Positions 16,015 to 24,757 of a DNA stretch of 48,492 nucleotides are shown piece by piece (the first letter of the stretch is position 1; each line of letters opens with the position of its first letter). The DNA lies in contig JAIYDW010000066.1 of the NCBI GenBank assembly GCA_027487315.1, positions 1-48,492 on the forward strand, given 5' to 3'. This stretch comes from Verrucomicrobiaceae bacterium. Lineage in GTDB: Bacteria; Verrucomicrobiota; Verrucomicrobiia; Verrucomicrobiales; Verrucomicrobiaceae. Made by a program: the position numbers and the translations under genes. The notes beneath the pieces are model-generated. The model had not been told where the DNA came from and made no database searches. It saw only the letters and a list, made by a program, of their open reading frames with translations.

Positions 16015-16804
16015 ATGCGAATCATATTATGTGGCATGCGGGTTCTATTTGTTCTTGGTTTAGTGACGGCTTTGGGAGTCTGGGCACAAGAGGTGACTGG
16101 GGACTGGAGGGCGCGGTTAGTGGAGGTGGCGATAGAACAGACGAAGGAGGTGGTGCGCTATGATCCGGCGTATGTTCGGATTCCGTATCCGGGTGGGGAC
16201 GTGCCTGCGGGGACGGGGGTGTGCACGGATGTGGTGATTCGGGCGTATCGGAGAGCGTTTCAGTGCGATTTGCAGAAGGCGGTGCATGAGGACATGAAGG
16301 CACATTTTTCGAAGTATCCTCAAAACTGGGGCTTGAGTCGGCCTGATCCGAACATTGATCATCGTCGGGTGCCGAACTTGCAGACGTTTTTGAAGCGTCG
16401 GGGGGCGTCGTTGCCGGTGACGAAGGTGGCGGGGGATTACCTGCCGGGGGATCTGATTACCTGCACGGTGGCGGGGAGATTGCCGCACATCGCGATTGTG
16501 GTGCCTGCGCCGGATGGGGGTAAGGTGCCTTGGATTGTCCACAATATAGGCCAGGGGCCGAAGCGAGCCTGAATGATTCATGAGCCTTCTACTGCAAACG
16601 CTGGAAAGCCCATGTCTGCGGCGTTGAGCTTGTTTTGAAAGGCATCGAGCATTTATCAATGCACTCAGCCTTTCAAAGCCTGCGCTCGCCTTGCAGCCAC
16701 GGGCTTTCCAGCGTTTTCGCAACGAAGTTCATGAATCATCCAGGCTACAGAATCGGCTTTTTGAGTTCCCGCTGACTGGGCACTATCGGTTTTCGGGGGA
16801 GTGA
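16015..16804 (+). pseudogene. DUF1287 exported protein, interrupted by a palindromic element
   Basis: The intact part encodes a signal peptide (MRVLFVLGLVTALGVWAQ) and the DUF1287 domain, an NlpC/P60-like putative cysteine peptidase family. The diagnostic region is YDPAYVRIPYPGGDVPAG then GVCTDVVIRAYR (catalytic Cys candidate), followed by DHRRVPNLQTF, GDLITCTVAGRLPHIAIVV (His) and WIVHNIGQGPKRA. Translation then stops at 16570-16572, inside the element at 16566-16746. Joining 16565 to 16747 gives GPKRQNRLFEFPLTGHYRF then SGE and a TGA at 16802-16804, the expected family C-terminus (TGHYR). So the gene was whole before insertion; the present product lacks its last 19 residues and may be inactive. 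Start choice: ATG 16015 or 16036. Confidence 0.88.
16566..16746. mobile_element. Nested-palindrome element, copy 2 (181 bp), inserted in the DUF1287 gene
   Basis: Terminal inverted repeats AGCCTGAATGATTCATGA (16566-16583) and its near-perfect complement at 16729-16746 (17 of 18). A second pair, AACGCTGGAAAGCCC (16597-16611), is matched perfectly by GGGCTTTCCAGCGTT (16700-16714). The centre at 16630-16677 is a hairpin identical at 46 of 48 bases to copy 1. Removing exactly these 181 bp restores the DUF1287 frame. No protein is encoded, so mobility must depend on a transposase elsewhere. Any target duplication is at most a few bases and cannot be separated from the ends by eye. Confidence 0.88.
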
Positions 16805-16886
16805 GATTGGAGGCAGGAAAGGGGCGGTTGGGAGGGCGGGATTTTTTAGCGAATCGTGATATTTAAGATGAATTTAGCACTTGCTA

Positions 16887-16915
16887 TTTACGTGGTATTT
16901 CATAATTATTATAAT
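16887..16915 (+). promoter_or_regulatory. Probable sigma-70 promoter of the type II secretion operon
   Basis: TTTACG (16887-16892) and a perfect TATAAT (16910-16915) are 17 bp apart in an AT-rich stretch that stands out from the GC-rich surroundings. It lies 49 bp before the gspE ATG and just after the disrupted DUF1287 gene. Confidence 0.6.
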
Positions 16916-16964
16916 ACTTTGGGGTTTTGGGAGTCGAATCTCTCAACGCACCCTTGTTTGTGCC

Positions 16965-18728
16965 ATGCTACCGCTTGTTCAACAGCTTCTGAAAGATGCC
17001 GGCATTGGGGAAAACCCTGATGTGGTGGCGGCTATTGATGAGGCGTGTTACAACCAGACGTCGTTTGTCGATTCGGTTTTGGATTGTGAGGGGGTGAGGG
17101 AGCGGGATTTTTTGGTGGCGCTGGCGCATGCGTTGAGTTTGCCCTGGTGGGAGTTGGATCCGGCGAGGCCGGTGGATGGGACGGTGAGGCGGCAATTGCC
17201 AGCGGAGTTGGCGTTGCGGTATCGGCTGCTGCCATTGGGTTTGGAGACGCCGCCGGAGGGAGTGGATGAGGGGATGACGCTGCTGCATGTGGCGACTTGT
17301 GATCCACTGAATTTGGTGTCGCGACAGCATGTGGCGGCGAGCGTGAATCATGCGATTGTGTGGCATGTGGGACTTCGGACGCAGATCGTGGAGGGGTTGC
17401 AGAAGCTGTATGGATTGGGGGCGGACACGTTTGAGAAGATTCTGAGGGGGCGAGCGGACTGGGCGAATGATGAGTTGCGGGAGGAGGTGACGGTGCTGGA
17501 TGACGAGGAGGATGAAGAAGCGAGCGTGGTGCGGTTTGTGAACCAGATCATTCGACGCGGGCTGGAGCAGCGGGCGACGGATATTCATGTGGAGCCGCAG
17601 CAGGATCGGCTGAGGATTCGGTATCGGATTGACGGGCGTCTGGAGGAGTTGGCGGTGCCGGAGAACATCAAGTCGCTGCAGTCTTCGGTGATTGCACGAT
17701 TGAAGATCATGGCGCGATTGGACATTGCGGAGCGGCGGTTGCCGCAGGATGGCCGGATCAATTTGGAGATGGATGGGTTGGCGATCGATGTGCGGGTGGC
17801 GACGATTCCTTCGGTTGAAGGGGAGAGCATCAGTTTGCGGCTTTTGGGTCAGCAGAAGGTGAGTTTGGACTCGCTGGGGATGATGGACACGATTCGGCCG
17901 GTGGTGGAGGAACTATTGAAGCTGCCGAATGGGATCATTCTCATTACGGGGCCGACCGGGAGCGGGAAGTCGACATCGTTGTATGCGTTTTTGACGGAGT
18001 TGAACAGCACGCATCGTCGGATCGTGACGATTGAGGATCCGGTGGAGTACAAGATGCCGGGGATTGTGCAGATTGCGGTGAAGCCGGAGATTGGGTTGAC
18101 GTTTGCGACGGGGTTGCGGAGCATTTTGCGGGGGGATCCGAACGTGGTGATGGTGGGGGAAATGCGGGATTTGGAGACGACGGAGATTGCGATTCGCGCG
18201 GCGCTGACGGGGCACCTGGTGTTCAGCACGCTGCACACGAATGATGCGATTGGGGGGATATCGCGGTTGGTGGACATGGGAGTGGAGCCGTTTTTGGTGG
18301 CGAATGCGGTGCGGGCGTTTTTTGCGCAGCGGTTGGTGAGGAAGCTGTGCCCGGTGTGCAAGGCACCGGCGGAGTTGGACGATGCTTATTTGAAGTCGGT
18401 GGGTTTTCCGATGAAGCTGGGAGGGACGCCGATGCGGGCGGTGGGTTGTGAGGCGTGCCGGGACAGTGGGTATCAGGGTCGACTGGCGATTTATGAAGTG
18501 TGTTTGGTGACGGGTGCGCTGCAGCATTTGATCAACTCGAGATCGCATCCGGTGGAGATGTATCGGCAGGCGTTGAAGGATGGGTATTTGCCGATGAGGG
18601 AGTATGGCTTTCAGAAGGTGCTAGCCGGGGAGACGACGCTGGAAGAGGTGCTGGCGGTGACGGCGACGGATCGGTCGACGCATGAGATGGAGACGATGGT
18701 GCCGCGTGGGGGGACGGGTGGGTTGTGA
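16965..18728 (+). CDS. gspE: Type II secretion ATPase GspE
   Basis: Cytoplasmic hexameric ATPase that drives pseudopilus assembly. 587 residues from ATG 16965; the open frame starts at 16881 within the promoter region. The N-terminal MshEN-like domain (about 1-150) is followed by the core: DIHVEPQQDRLRIRYRIDGR, Walker A GPTGSGKSTS (about 329), the Asp box TIEDPVEY, Walker B NVVMVGEMRDLETTEIA and the His box GHLVFSTLHTNDA. A tetracysteine zinc motif is intact (CPVC near 462 and CEAC near 494). PilB of type IV pili is very similar; the GspF-M genes that follow and the GspG-type major pseudopilin favour type II secretion. Confidence 0.92.
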   Translation: MLPLVQQLLKDAGIGENPDVVAAIDEACYNQTSFVDSVLDCEGVRERDFLVALAHALSLPWWELDPARPVDGTVRRQLPAELALRYRLLPLGLETPPEGVDEGMTLLHVATCDPLNLVSRQHVAASVNHAIVWHVGLRTQIVEGLQKLYGLGADTFEKILRGRADWANDELREEVTVLDDEEDEEASVVRFVNQIIRRGLEQRATDIHVEPQQDRLRIRYRIDGRLEELAVPENIKSLQSSVIARLKIMARLDIAERRLPQDGRINLEMDGLAIDVRVATIPSVEGESISLRLLGQQKVSLDSLGMMDTIRPVVEELLKLPNGIILITGPTGSGKSTSLYAFLTELNSTHRRIVTIEDPVEYKMPGIVQIAVKPEIGLTFATGLRSILRGDPNVVMVGEMRDLETTEIAIRAALTGHLVFSTLHTNDAIGGISRLVDMGVEPFLVANAVRAFFAQRLVRKLCPVCKAPAELDDAYLKSVGFPMKLGGTPMRAVGCEACRDSGYQGRLAIYEVCLVTGALQHLINSRSHPVEMYRQALKDGYLPMREYGFQKVLAGETTLEEVLAVTATDRSTHEMETMVPRGGTGGL

Positions 18729-18747
18729 TTTTTAAACTGCTTATCTG

Positions 18748-20022
18748 ATGCCGACGTTTGCTTACACTGCTCAAGGGCCTGCTGGATTGATCCAGGGGGA
18801 GCTGAGTGCTGTGGACCGGTCTGAGGCGTTCGCGCTTTTGGGGAGGAAGCGGTTGCAGCCGGTGAAGCTGGTGCAGACGGAGGAGCGGGCGGCGCCGGTG
18901 AAGGCGAGTGTGAAGGGGAAGGTGGCGGGCAAGCCGAAGGCGGAGTTGCATGCGGATGTTTTGCAGTCGGGTGGGGCGCTGCATTTGAAGCTGCCCCAGG
19001 TGGTGTTGTTCACGGAGGAGTTGAGTGATTTGCTGGGAGCGGGAATTCAGTTGGAGCCGGCGTTGGCGACGATGGAGCGGCGGCGGGAGTTGAGCGGCAT
19101 CAAGGTGCTGGCGGCGGCGCTGCGGGCGAAGATTCGGGATGGAATGGCGTTTTCGAAGGCGCTGGCTTCGACGAGTCCGAGTTTTGGGAATCTGTTTTGT
19201 GCCCTTGCCACGGCGGGTGAGGCGAGTGGCACCTTGAGCGCGATTTTGAAGCGGCAGGCGGAGTATTTGAGATCGTTGCAGGCGCTGCGCAGCAAGGTGC
19301 TGTTTGCGATGATTTATCCGGCGTTTTTGATCGCGGCTTCGCTTTCGGTGACGCTGTTGTTTGTGGTGTATTTGATTCCGAAGTTGACGGAGTTGCTGGA
19401 TTCGACGGGGGGCAGTTTGCCGCTGGGGGCGCAGATCATATTGAAGTTCAGTGACTTTGCGAAGACGTGGTGGTGGCTGGCGGCGTTGGGATTGATTTGT
19501 GGGGGAATTTTGTTGCGGGCGTGGCTGGCGAGGCCGGATTCGGCGATTCCGTGGGCGAAATTTCAACTTAGGTTGCCGTTGTTTGGGGCGATTTTGAAGA
19601 CGCGGTTTCAGGTGCAGTTTTTGGAGACGATGGCGAACCTGGTGGGGAATGGATTGCCGATGGTGAATGCGATGCAGTTGACGCATCAGGCGATTGAGAA
19701 TCCGTATTACAAACAGGAGTTTGCGAAGGTGATTGAACTGGTGGCGGAGGGGATGGCGCTGAGTCGGGCGTTGGATCGAAGTGGTTTGTTTCCGCCGTTG
19801 ATGCTGGACATGGTGAGTGTGGGGGAACAGACGGGGGATTTGTCCGGGGCGCTGCAGAAGGCGGGGGAGCGGTTTGACCGGGAGCTGAGCAAGAAGGTGG
19901 ACAAGCTGACGGCGATGGCGCAGCCGCTGATTGTGGTGCTGATGGCGGGGATGGTGGGGATCATGGCCTACCTCATGATCACGAGCATTTTCCAAACGAT
20001 CACGTCGATTCAAACGAAGTAA
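18748..20022 (+). CDS. gspF: Type II secretion inner membrane platform protein GspF
   Basis: 424 residues. After a short N-terminal region (PTFAYTAQGPAGLIQGELSA) come two GspF/PilC repeat domains with FTEELSDLLGAGIQLEPALA and FLETMANLVGNGLPMVNAMQ. Three hydrophobic stretches are seen: MIYPAFLIAASLSVTLLFVV, TWWWLAALGLICGGILLRAW and, at the C-terminus, PLIVVLMAGMVGIMAYLMIT. It forms the platform that GspE acts on. It starts 19 bp after gspE, and gspG follows closely, so they are one operon. Confidence 0.93.
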   Translation: MPTFAYTAQGPAGLIQGELSAVDRSEAFALLGRKRLQPVKLVQTEERAAPVKASVKGKVAGKPKAELHADVLQSGGALHLKLPQVVLFTEELSDLLGAGIQLEPALATMERRRELSGIKVLAAALRAKIRDGMAFSKALASTSPSFGNLFCALATAGEASGTLSAILKRQAEYLRSLQALRSKVLFAMIYPAFLIAASLSVTLLFVVYLIPKLTELLDSTGGSLPLGAQIILKFSDFAKTWWWLAALGLICGGILLRAWLARPDSAIPWAKFQLRLPLFGAILKTRFQVQFLETMANLVGNGLPMVNAMQLTHQAIENPYYKQEFAKVIELVAEGMALSRALDRSGLFPPLMLDMVSVGEQTGDLSGALQKAGERFDRELSKKVDKLTAMAQPLIVVLMAGMVGIMAYLMITSIFQTITSIQTK

Positions 20023-20036
20023 AAAAACCAAACGAA

Positions 20037-20483
20037 ATGCATATGAACATCGCAAAGACACAGAAGAAGGCGCCGCGAGCGAGCGGCTTTACGTTAATTG
20101 AAATGGTGCTGGTGCTGGGCATCGTAGCGCTGCTGGTGGGGGCGGGTATTTTCTCGCTGATCGGTGTGTTGGACACGGGTAAGGAGAGTCGGGTGAAGGG
20201 GGACATCAACACGTTCACGGCGGCGCTTCGGGCGTATGAGACGTCGAACATGTTTCTGCCTTCGACGGAGCAGGGGCTGATGGCGCTGGTAGAGAAACCG
20301 AGTTCGCGCCCGCAGCCACAGAACTGGCGGCCGTTTATGAAGAAGGTGCAATTGGATCCCTGGGGGAACATGTATCACTACCGTCGTCCCGGGACGAAGG
20401 ATAAGGGAGGGTTTGATCTATACTCAGCGGGTGCGGACGGGCAGCCGGATACGGCGGATGACATCGGGAACTGGGGGCTGTAA
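20037..20483 (+). CDS. gspG: Major pseudopilin GspG
   Basis: 148 residues with a prepilin leader cut between G17 and F18 (RASG-FTLIEMVLVLGIV), glutamate at mature position 5 and a hydrophobic helix. The C-terminal part has the GspG hallmarks: NTFTAALRAYETSNMFLPST, EQGLMALVEKPSS, LDPWGNMYHYRRPGTKDKGG and the calcium-site region FDLYSAGADGQPDTADDIGNW. It is the main subunit of the pseudopilus that pushes substrates out. A downstream ATG at 20043 is also possible; the leader is unaffected. Confidence 0.95.
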   Translation: MHMNIAKTQKKAPRASGFTLIEMVLVLGIVALLVGAGIFSLIGVLDTGKESRVKGDINTFTAALRAYETSNMFLPSTEQGLMALVEKPSSRPQPQNWRPFMKKVQLDPWGNMYHYRRPGTKDKGGFDLYSAGADGQPDTADDIGNWGL

Positions 20484-20486
20484 TTG

Positions 20487-20960
20487 ATGACGAGAACTGC
20501 GATCACATTGAACGCCGGTAGGGCGAGCCAGCGGCTCGCTCCACGGGCGTTCACGCTTTTGGAGGTGATCGTAGCGATGAGCATCGGGTTGATTGTGCTG
20601 GGGGTTTCGGTGTTGAGCATTTCTGGGGTGCAGGATGACAACCGATTGAGACGGGTGGCGACGGACATTGAGGGGACGGTGCGGGAGGCGTTGTTTGAAG
20701 CGCTGTCGAGTCAGCGGGCGGTGCGGTTGGCGTTGGATGGGGGATTGGGTGGCGAGGGGAGCGTGATGGTGCGGCGGTTTGGGGAGAAGAAGTTCCGCGA
20801 GGCGCGGCAGGGGGAGTTTTGGGAGTTCAGTCCGACAGGGATTTGTGAGCCGATCGAGGTGCGGGTGCAGCATGAGCTGGGAGAGGTTGAGTTGGCGTTT
20901 GATCCGCTGACTGGGATGGCGAAGCGGCGTGGGATCATTGTGAAAGGAGGGGGGCAATGA
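20487..20960 (+). CDS. gspH: Minor pseudopilin, GspH-like
   Basis: 157 residues from ATG 20487, 3 bp after gspG. The prepilin leader is followed by FTLLEVIVAMSIGLIVLGVS with glutamate at +5. The residue before the cut is alanine (PRA-FTLLE) instead of the usual glycine, which prepilin peptidases tolerate poorly or slowly. The globular part is short and contains FWEFSPTGICEPIEVRVQH, like the GspH fold. Assigned as H by position between G and I. Confidence 0.75.
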   Translation: MTRTAITLNAGRASQRLAPRAFTLLEVIVAMSIGLIVLGVSVLSISGVQDDNRLRRVATDIEGTVREALFEALSSQRAVRLALDGGLGGEGSVMVRRFGEKKFREARQGEFWEFSPTGICEPIEVRVQHELGEVELAFDPLTGMAKRRGIIVKGGGQ

Positions 20961-21376
20961 GGGTGTGTGTTGCCAATGCAGGTAAGAGGAAGGGCGGCTT
21001 TGTGCTGTTGGAGATTGTGATGGCGCTGGGTTTGTTTGCGTTGGTGGCGGTGGGGATGACGCAGGCCCTGGATCAGATCGCGCAGACGTCTAAGTTAGGT
21101 CGGCAGGAAGCGCAGTTGATTCGGGCGTTGGACTCGGCTTTGGCGCAGGTGGTGCATTTGCCGGAGTTCAAGAAATCGAGTTACACGTTTCCTGAGAGTG
21201 ACGAGGGGATTGCGGCGAAGGCTTCAATCGAGCGGGTGGAGTTGTATACCCAAGAGAAGGCTTTGCTGGACAAGATGTATCGGGTTCAGGTGGAAGCCTG
21301 GATCAAGGACGGATCTGAGATTGTGCTGCAGCGCGGCATTGAAACCTATGTTTATTCACCCCAAAGCTCCCTTTGA
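20957..21376 (+). CDS. gspI: Minor pseudopilin, GspI-like
   Basis: 139 residues, overlapping gspH by 4 bases. The leader ends KGG-FVLLEIVMALGLFALVAV, with glutamate at +5 and the usual hydrophobic stem. The small globular domain contains IERVELYTQEKALLDKMYRV. In known systems GspI starts the tip complex with J and K; the role here is by order and shape. Confidence 0.78.
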   Translation: MRVCVANAGKRKGGFVLLEIVMALGLFALVAVGMTQALDQIAQTSKLGRQEAQLIRALDSALAQVVHLPEFKKSSYTFPESDEGIAAKASIERVELYTQEKALLDKMYRVQVEAWIKDGSEIVLQRGIETYVYSPQSSL

Positions 21377-22031
21377 ACGACCGCTGACGGTGCGCTCTGG
21401 CGGCTTTACGCTGCTGGAGGTGCTGGTGGCGATGGCGTTGATCACGTTTGTGATCGGCGGGGTGTATGGCATCTCGGGTGCGGCGGTGGAGTTGGGGCGG
21501 AGCATGAGTGAGGCGCGGGTGGTGGAGACGCGGGTGACGAATTTTGTGTCGGTGTGGCGGGACTACTTTGAGAACCTGCCACCGGACATTCGTTTTTCGG
21601 CCGGGGTGGAGAAGACGTCGCACGGTGGTAGTGGGGCGTTGCTGATTGAGGGTGGGCCGATGCCGTTTGCGTGGCATCCGATGCTGCGGCAAGCAGAGGC
21701 GGTGGAGTTTCGGGTGGAGAAGGGGGAGGTGGGATACTCGCTGGTGGTGCGGCATTTGCAGAAGCCGGAGCGGGCGGTGAAGCCGGGAGACTATGAGGTG
21801 ATCGCGGAGTTGCCTTTGCTTGAGGGCTTGGAGTCGATGACGTGGCAGTTTTACGAGCCGGTGGATGATGAGTGGTATGCGAACTGGGATCCGAAGAAGC
21901 GGCCTGAGGCGCCGTTGTTTTTGCGGTTGCAGTTTCAACTGGGAGAAGATCCGCGGCGGCATGAGCAGGTGTTTTGGGTGGCGAATGATTTGGCGCACCG
22001 GTTGGTTGACCAAGGAGGGGGGAGGCCATGA
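21348..22031 (+). CDS. gspJ: Minor pseudopilin, GspJ-like
   Basis: 227 residues from ATG 21348, which overlaps gspI by 29 bases. The frame is open back to 21198, but that part is the shadow of gspI. The leader SGG-FTLLEVLVAMALITFVIG is standard. The larger globular part (AVEFRVEKGEVGYSLVVRHL, GLESMTWQFYEPVDDEW) resembles GspJ, which has a longer beta domain than H and I. The stop overlaps the gspK start. Confidence 0.78.
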   Translation: MFIHPKAPFERPLTVRSGGFTLLEVLVAMALITFVIGGVYGISGAAVELGRSMSEARVVETRVTNFVSVWRDYFENLPPDIRFSAGVEKTSHGGSGALLIEGGPMPFAWHPMLRQAEAVEFRVEKGEVGYSLVVRHLQKPERAVKPGDYEVIAELPLLEGLESMTWQFYEPVDDEWYANWDPKKRPEAPLFLRLQFQLGEDPRRHEQVFWVANDLAHRLVDQGGGRP

Positions 22032-22972
22032 GGAACACGACTTTCCAGGGTGGAGGAAGGATGAACCGGGGCTCGGCTTTGGTGGCGGTGTTTTTCATGA
22101 TCGCCATTCTTGGGATGGTGATGTATGCGGGGGCGAAGGCGCTGGATGCGGATGCGAAGCATTCGCGGCTGACGCGGGCGCGGGTGCTGGCGAAGCGGTA
22201 TGCGCAGATGGGGATTGAGCTGGGCAAACATCCGCAGATGAAGGATGGGGATCCGTTGTTGTGGCATACGGCGCCGGATGGGGGCGGCTTTGAAGTGAAG
22301 CTGGTGAGTGAGGAGGCGCGGCTGAATGTGAACGTGCTGTTGCAGAGTGGTGATACGACGCTGTTGAAGCGGGTGTTTGTGCGCTGGGGACTGGATGCGC
22401 AGCAGGCGTCGATGATGATTGATGCGCTGAAGGATTGGGTGGATGCGGATGACAAGACGAGTCTGAATGGGGCGGAGAAGCGGGACTATGAGAAGGCGGG
22501 GTTTAAGGGGATGCCGTTCAATCGGCCGTTCAAGGAGTTGGATCAGATGATGCTTGTGTTTGGGATGGAAGAAGTGGATGCCCTCAGGCCGGACTGGCGG
22601 GAGTGGTTTACGATTTATGGGAATGGGAAGGTGGATGTGAATGATGCGCGGACGGAAATGATCGCGTTGATTGCGGATGTGCCGATTGAGCGCGTGGAAC
22701 CGGTGACGAGGTTTCGGGCGGGGATTGACGGGATGCTTCGGACGATGGATGACCAGAAGCTGAATTCGGTGCCGCAGTTGGCGCAGATGCTGGGGATTTT
22801 TCAACCGCAGGTGGTGGCCCAACTCAATCAGTGGGTGCAGTTTCAAGGGCCGATTCGGCGGATTGAGAGCATCGGCAGCATCGGCGGGTTGAGCCGTAAG
22901 TTTGTGTTGATTACCCAAAACCAAAACGCGCTGTGGCGCGGCGAAATTCCTTCCCATGGCAAAGGCACGTAA
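22028..22972 (+). CDS. gspK: Minor pseudopilin, GspK-like
   Basis: 314 residues, with ATG 22028 after a strong GGAGG. Leader RG-SALVAVFFMIAILGMVMY lacks the +5 glutamate, as is normal for GspK, which caps the pseudopilus tip. The large helical domain is visible as ARLNVNVLLQSGDTTLLKRV, IDALKDWVDADDKTSLNGAE and the helix-hairpin-helix part GKVDVNDARTEMIALIADVP. It overlaps gspL by 17 bases. Confidence 0.82.
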   Translation: MRNTTFQGGGRMNRGSALVAVFFMIAILGMVMYAGAKALDADAKHSRLTRARVLAKRYAQMGIELGKHPQMKDGDPLLWHTAPDGGGFEVKLVSEEARLNVNVLLQSGDTTLLKRVFVRWGLDAQQASMMIDALKDWVDADDKTSLNGAEKRDYEKAGFKGMPFNRPFKELDQMMLVFGMEEVDALRPDWREWFTIYGNGKVDVNDARTEMIALIADVPIERVEPVTRFRAGIDGMLRTMDDQKLNSVPQLAQMLGIFQPQVVAQLNQWVQFQGPIRRIESIGSIGGLSRKFVLITQNQNALWRGEIPSHGKGT

Positions 22973-24182
22973 AGCATTGTGTGAGATGATTGTTCCTGGC
23001 GCGAGTGGCTGGGAGCGCTGGCAGGCCCCTGAGGGGCAGGCGGGCAAGCTGGTGGACGCGGCGGAGGCGGACGTGGATGTGTCGTTTAGCAAAGGGCAGT
23101 TGAAGCGGGCGCTGGTGCTGCCGGTGTCGCATGTGTGGGTGATGCCTGCGTGGTTGAAGGGGGATGCGGCTTTGGTGAAGGACATGGCTTTGCTGCACCT
23201 GGAGAGGTTGGGGATTCGGGTGGATGAACCGGAGCGTGCGTTGCAGTTGGTGGAGGTGTCGGTGAAGGATGAGGCACGGTTGATGACGATGCTGGCGCTG
23301 AAGGATGAGCCTTCGCCTTTGAAGGTGAGTTCGGCCTTGCCTGACGAGATCATGGTGAGCGCGGCGAAGTTGCCGCTGGAGGCATCGAGCATTACGGTCT
23401 GGCGTGAGCTGGGGCGGTTGGTGATTGGAATCACGTCCGGTGACAAGCTGGTGTATGCGAGTCCGTTGACGGCGACGCGACTGGATGAACGGGCGATTGG
23501 GGAGTTGAACAATGTGTGTTTGCAATTGGGCTTTCAGCGGGTGCTGGGGCGGGTGGAGCAGTTGGTGGTGTGGCTGCCGGAGGGTGAGGGGGATTTGGAT
23601 TTGATTGAGAGGACCACGGGGTTGCCGGTGAGCCGGCAAGCGGTTCCGGCGTGGGTGATGCCGGAGACGTGGGGGAATGCGCTGGAGCCGCTGGATTTGC
23701 ATTTGGCGAAGCAGATTCAAGAGAAGCGAACCCGGCAGCGGGTGGGGCTTTTGAGTGCGGGGCTGGTTGTGGCGGCGGCGGCTGCGGTGATCATGGTGAT
23801 GATTACTCTGGCGCTGCGGGAGCAGACGATGCTGAGGGAGAAGGTGGCGGAGATGAGTCCGCGCGCGGCGCGGGTGCTGGACCAGCAGAAGGCCTGGCAA
23901 GAGGCGGCGCCGGCGGTGGATCCGAGTCAGGGGCCGTTGCAGTTTTTGCTGGCGGTGCAGGAGCCGGCTTCATCGGGTGATGTGACTTTGATGGAACTGG
24001 AGTTTACGCCAAAGCGGGTGATGCTGAGGGGGCACACAGCGAACGCTTCGACGGCGTTGCAATTCACCCAGGAGATTCACCAGAGTGAGATGCTGCTTGC
24101 GTATGACTGGGGTGAGGCATCGCCACCGGAGTTGGGGGCTGATGAGAGTGCCACCTTTGAACTGAAGGGGGTGCGGCCATGA
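22956..24182 (+). CDS. gspL: GspL-like inner membrane assembly protein
   Basis: 408 residues. The N-terminal two-thirds look like a degenerate actin-like cytoplasmic domain (KRALVLPVSHVWVMPAWLKG; ITVWRELGRLVIGITSGDKL), then a transmembrane helix at about 265-288 (GLLSAGLVVAAAAAVIMVMI) and a periplasmic ferredoxin-like domain (FLLAVQEPASSGDVTLMELE). This matches GspL, which ties GspE to the membrane, or a PilM-PilN fusion. Identity is from layout and operon position; similarity to proteobacterial GspL is low. Confidence 0.7.
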   Translation: MAKARKALCEMIVPGASGWERWQAPEGQAGKLVDAAEADVDVSFSKGQLKRALVLPVSHVWVMPAWLKGDAALVKDMALLHLERLGIRVDEPERALQLVEVSVKDEARLMTMLALKDEPSPLKVSSALPDEIMVSAAKLPLEASSITVWRELGRLVIGITSGDKLVYASPLTATRLDERAIGELNNVCLQLGFQRVLGRVEQLVVWLPEGEGDLDLIERTTGLPVSRQAVPAWVMPETWGNALEPLDLHLAKQIQEKRTRQRVGLLSAGLVVAAAAAVIMVMITLALREQTMLREKVAEMSPRAARVLDQQKAWQEAAPAVDPSQGPLQFLLAVQEPASSGDVTLMELEFTPKRVMLRGHTANASTALQFTQEIHQSEMLLAYDWGEASPPELGADESATFELKGVRP

Positions 24183-24757
24183 AGAAGAGTGAGAAGGTTT
24201 TGTTAGGTTTGTTTGCGGTGCTTTTCGTGCTGATTGTGGGCGGTGGCGGGTTGATGCTGGGGGTCAACAAGTGGCGTTCGATTTCGAGTGACAACGAGAA
24301 GCTGCGGGATCGGCTGGTGGACATGAACATGGCCATTACGCAGGGGGTGGATTGGCAGCGGAAGTCGGATTGGATCGAGGAGCATGTGCCGGCGATGGCG
24401 TCGAGGCAGGAGGCGTCTTCGCGGTTACTGGAGACGCTGCAAAAGCAGGCTGTGGAGATGGGGGTGACGCTTTCGAGCAAGGAGTTTGTGGATCAACGCC
24501 GGGCGATTGGAGAGGATGGGCAACCGGAGGAGGCGACGGGTTATTTTGATCAAGCGACGGTGCGGGTGACGCTGTTGGAAGTGGGTGAGGAGGCGCTGGT
24601 GAAGTGGTTGTATTCGATCAGTGAACCGAAGCAGTTTTTGGGAGTGACGCGGATGCAGATCACTCCAACGGGGCAGGGGAAACAGGTGAACTGCGAGGTG
24701 GAGTTGACGCAGTTTTATCGTGAGAAAACGGCTCCTAAACTGACACGCGCACCATGA
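24179..24757 (+). CDS. GspM-like inner membrane protein
   Basis: 192 residues with a short cytoplasmic start, a transmembrane helix (VLLGLFAVLFVLIVGGGGLM, about 7-26), a coiled-coil region (about 35-95) and a periplasmic ferredoxin-like domain (GYFDQATVRVTLLEVGEEAL then VKWLYSISEPKQFLGVTRMQ). This is the GspM/PilO layout; GspM pairs with GspL. Overlaps gspL by 4 bases and the next gene by 4 bases. Confidence 0.65.
   Translation: MKKSEKVLLGLFAVLFVLIVGGGGLMLGVNKWRSISSDNEKLRDRLVDMNMAITQGVDWQRKSDWIEEHVPAMASRQEASSRLLETLQKQAVEMGVTLSSKEFVDQRRAIGEDGQPEEATGYFDQATVRVTLLEVGEEALVKWLYSISEPKQFLGVTRMQITPTGQGKQVNCEVELTQFYREKTAPKLTRAP

Noticed and set aside
16000-16030. TTGTGT / CATATT as a promoter for the DUF1287 gene
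   Set aside because: Weak match in both boxes and it would place the transcript start on the second candidate ATG.
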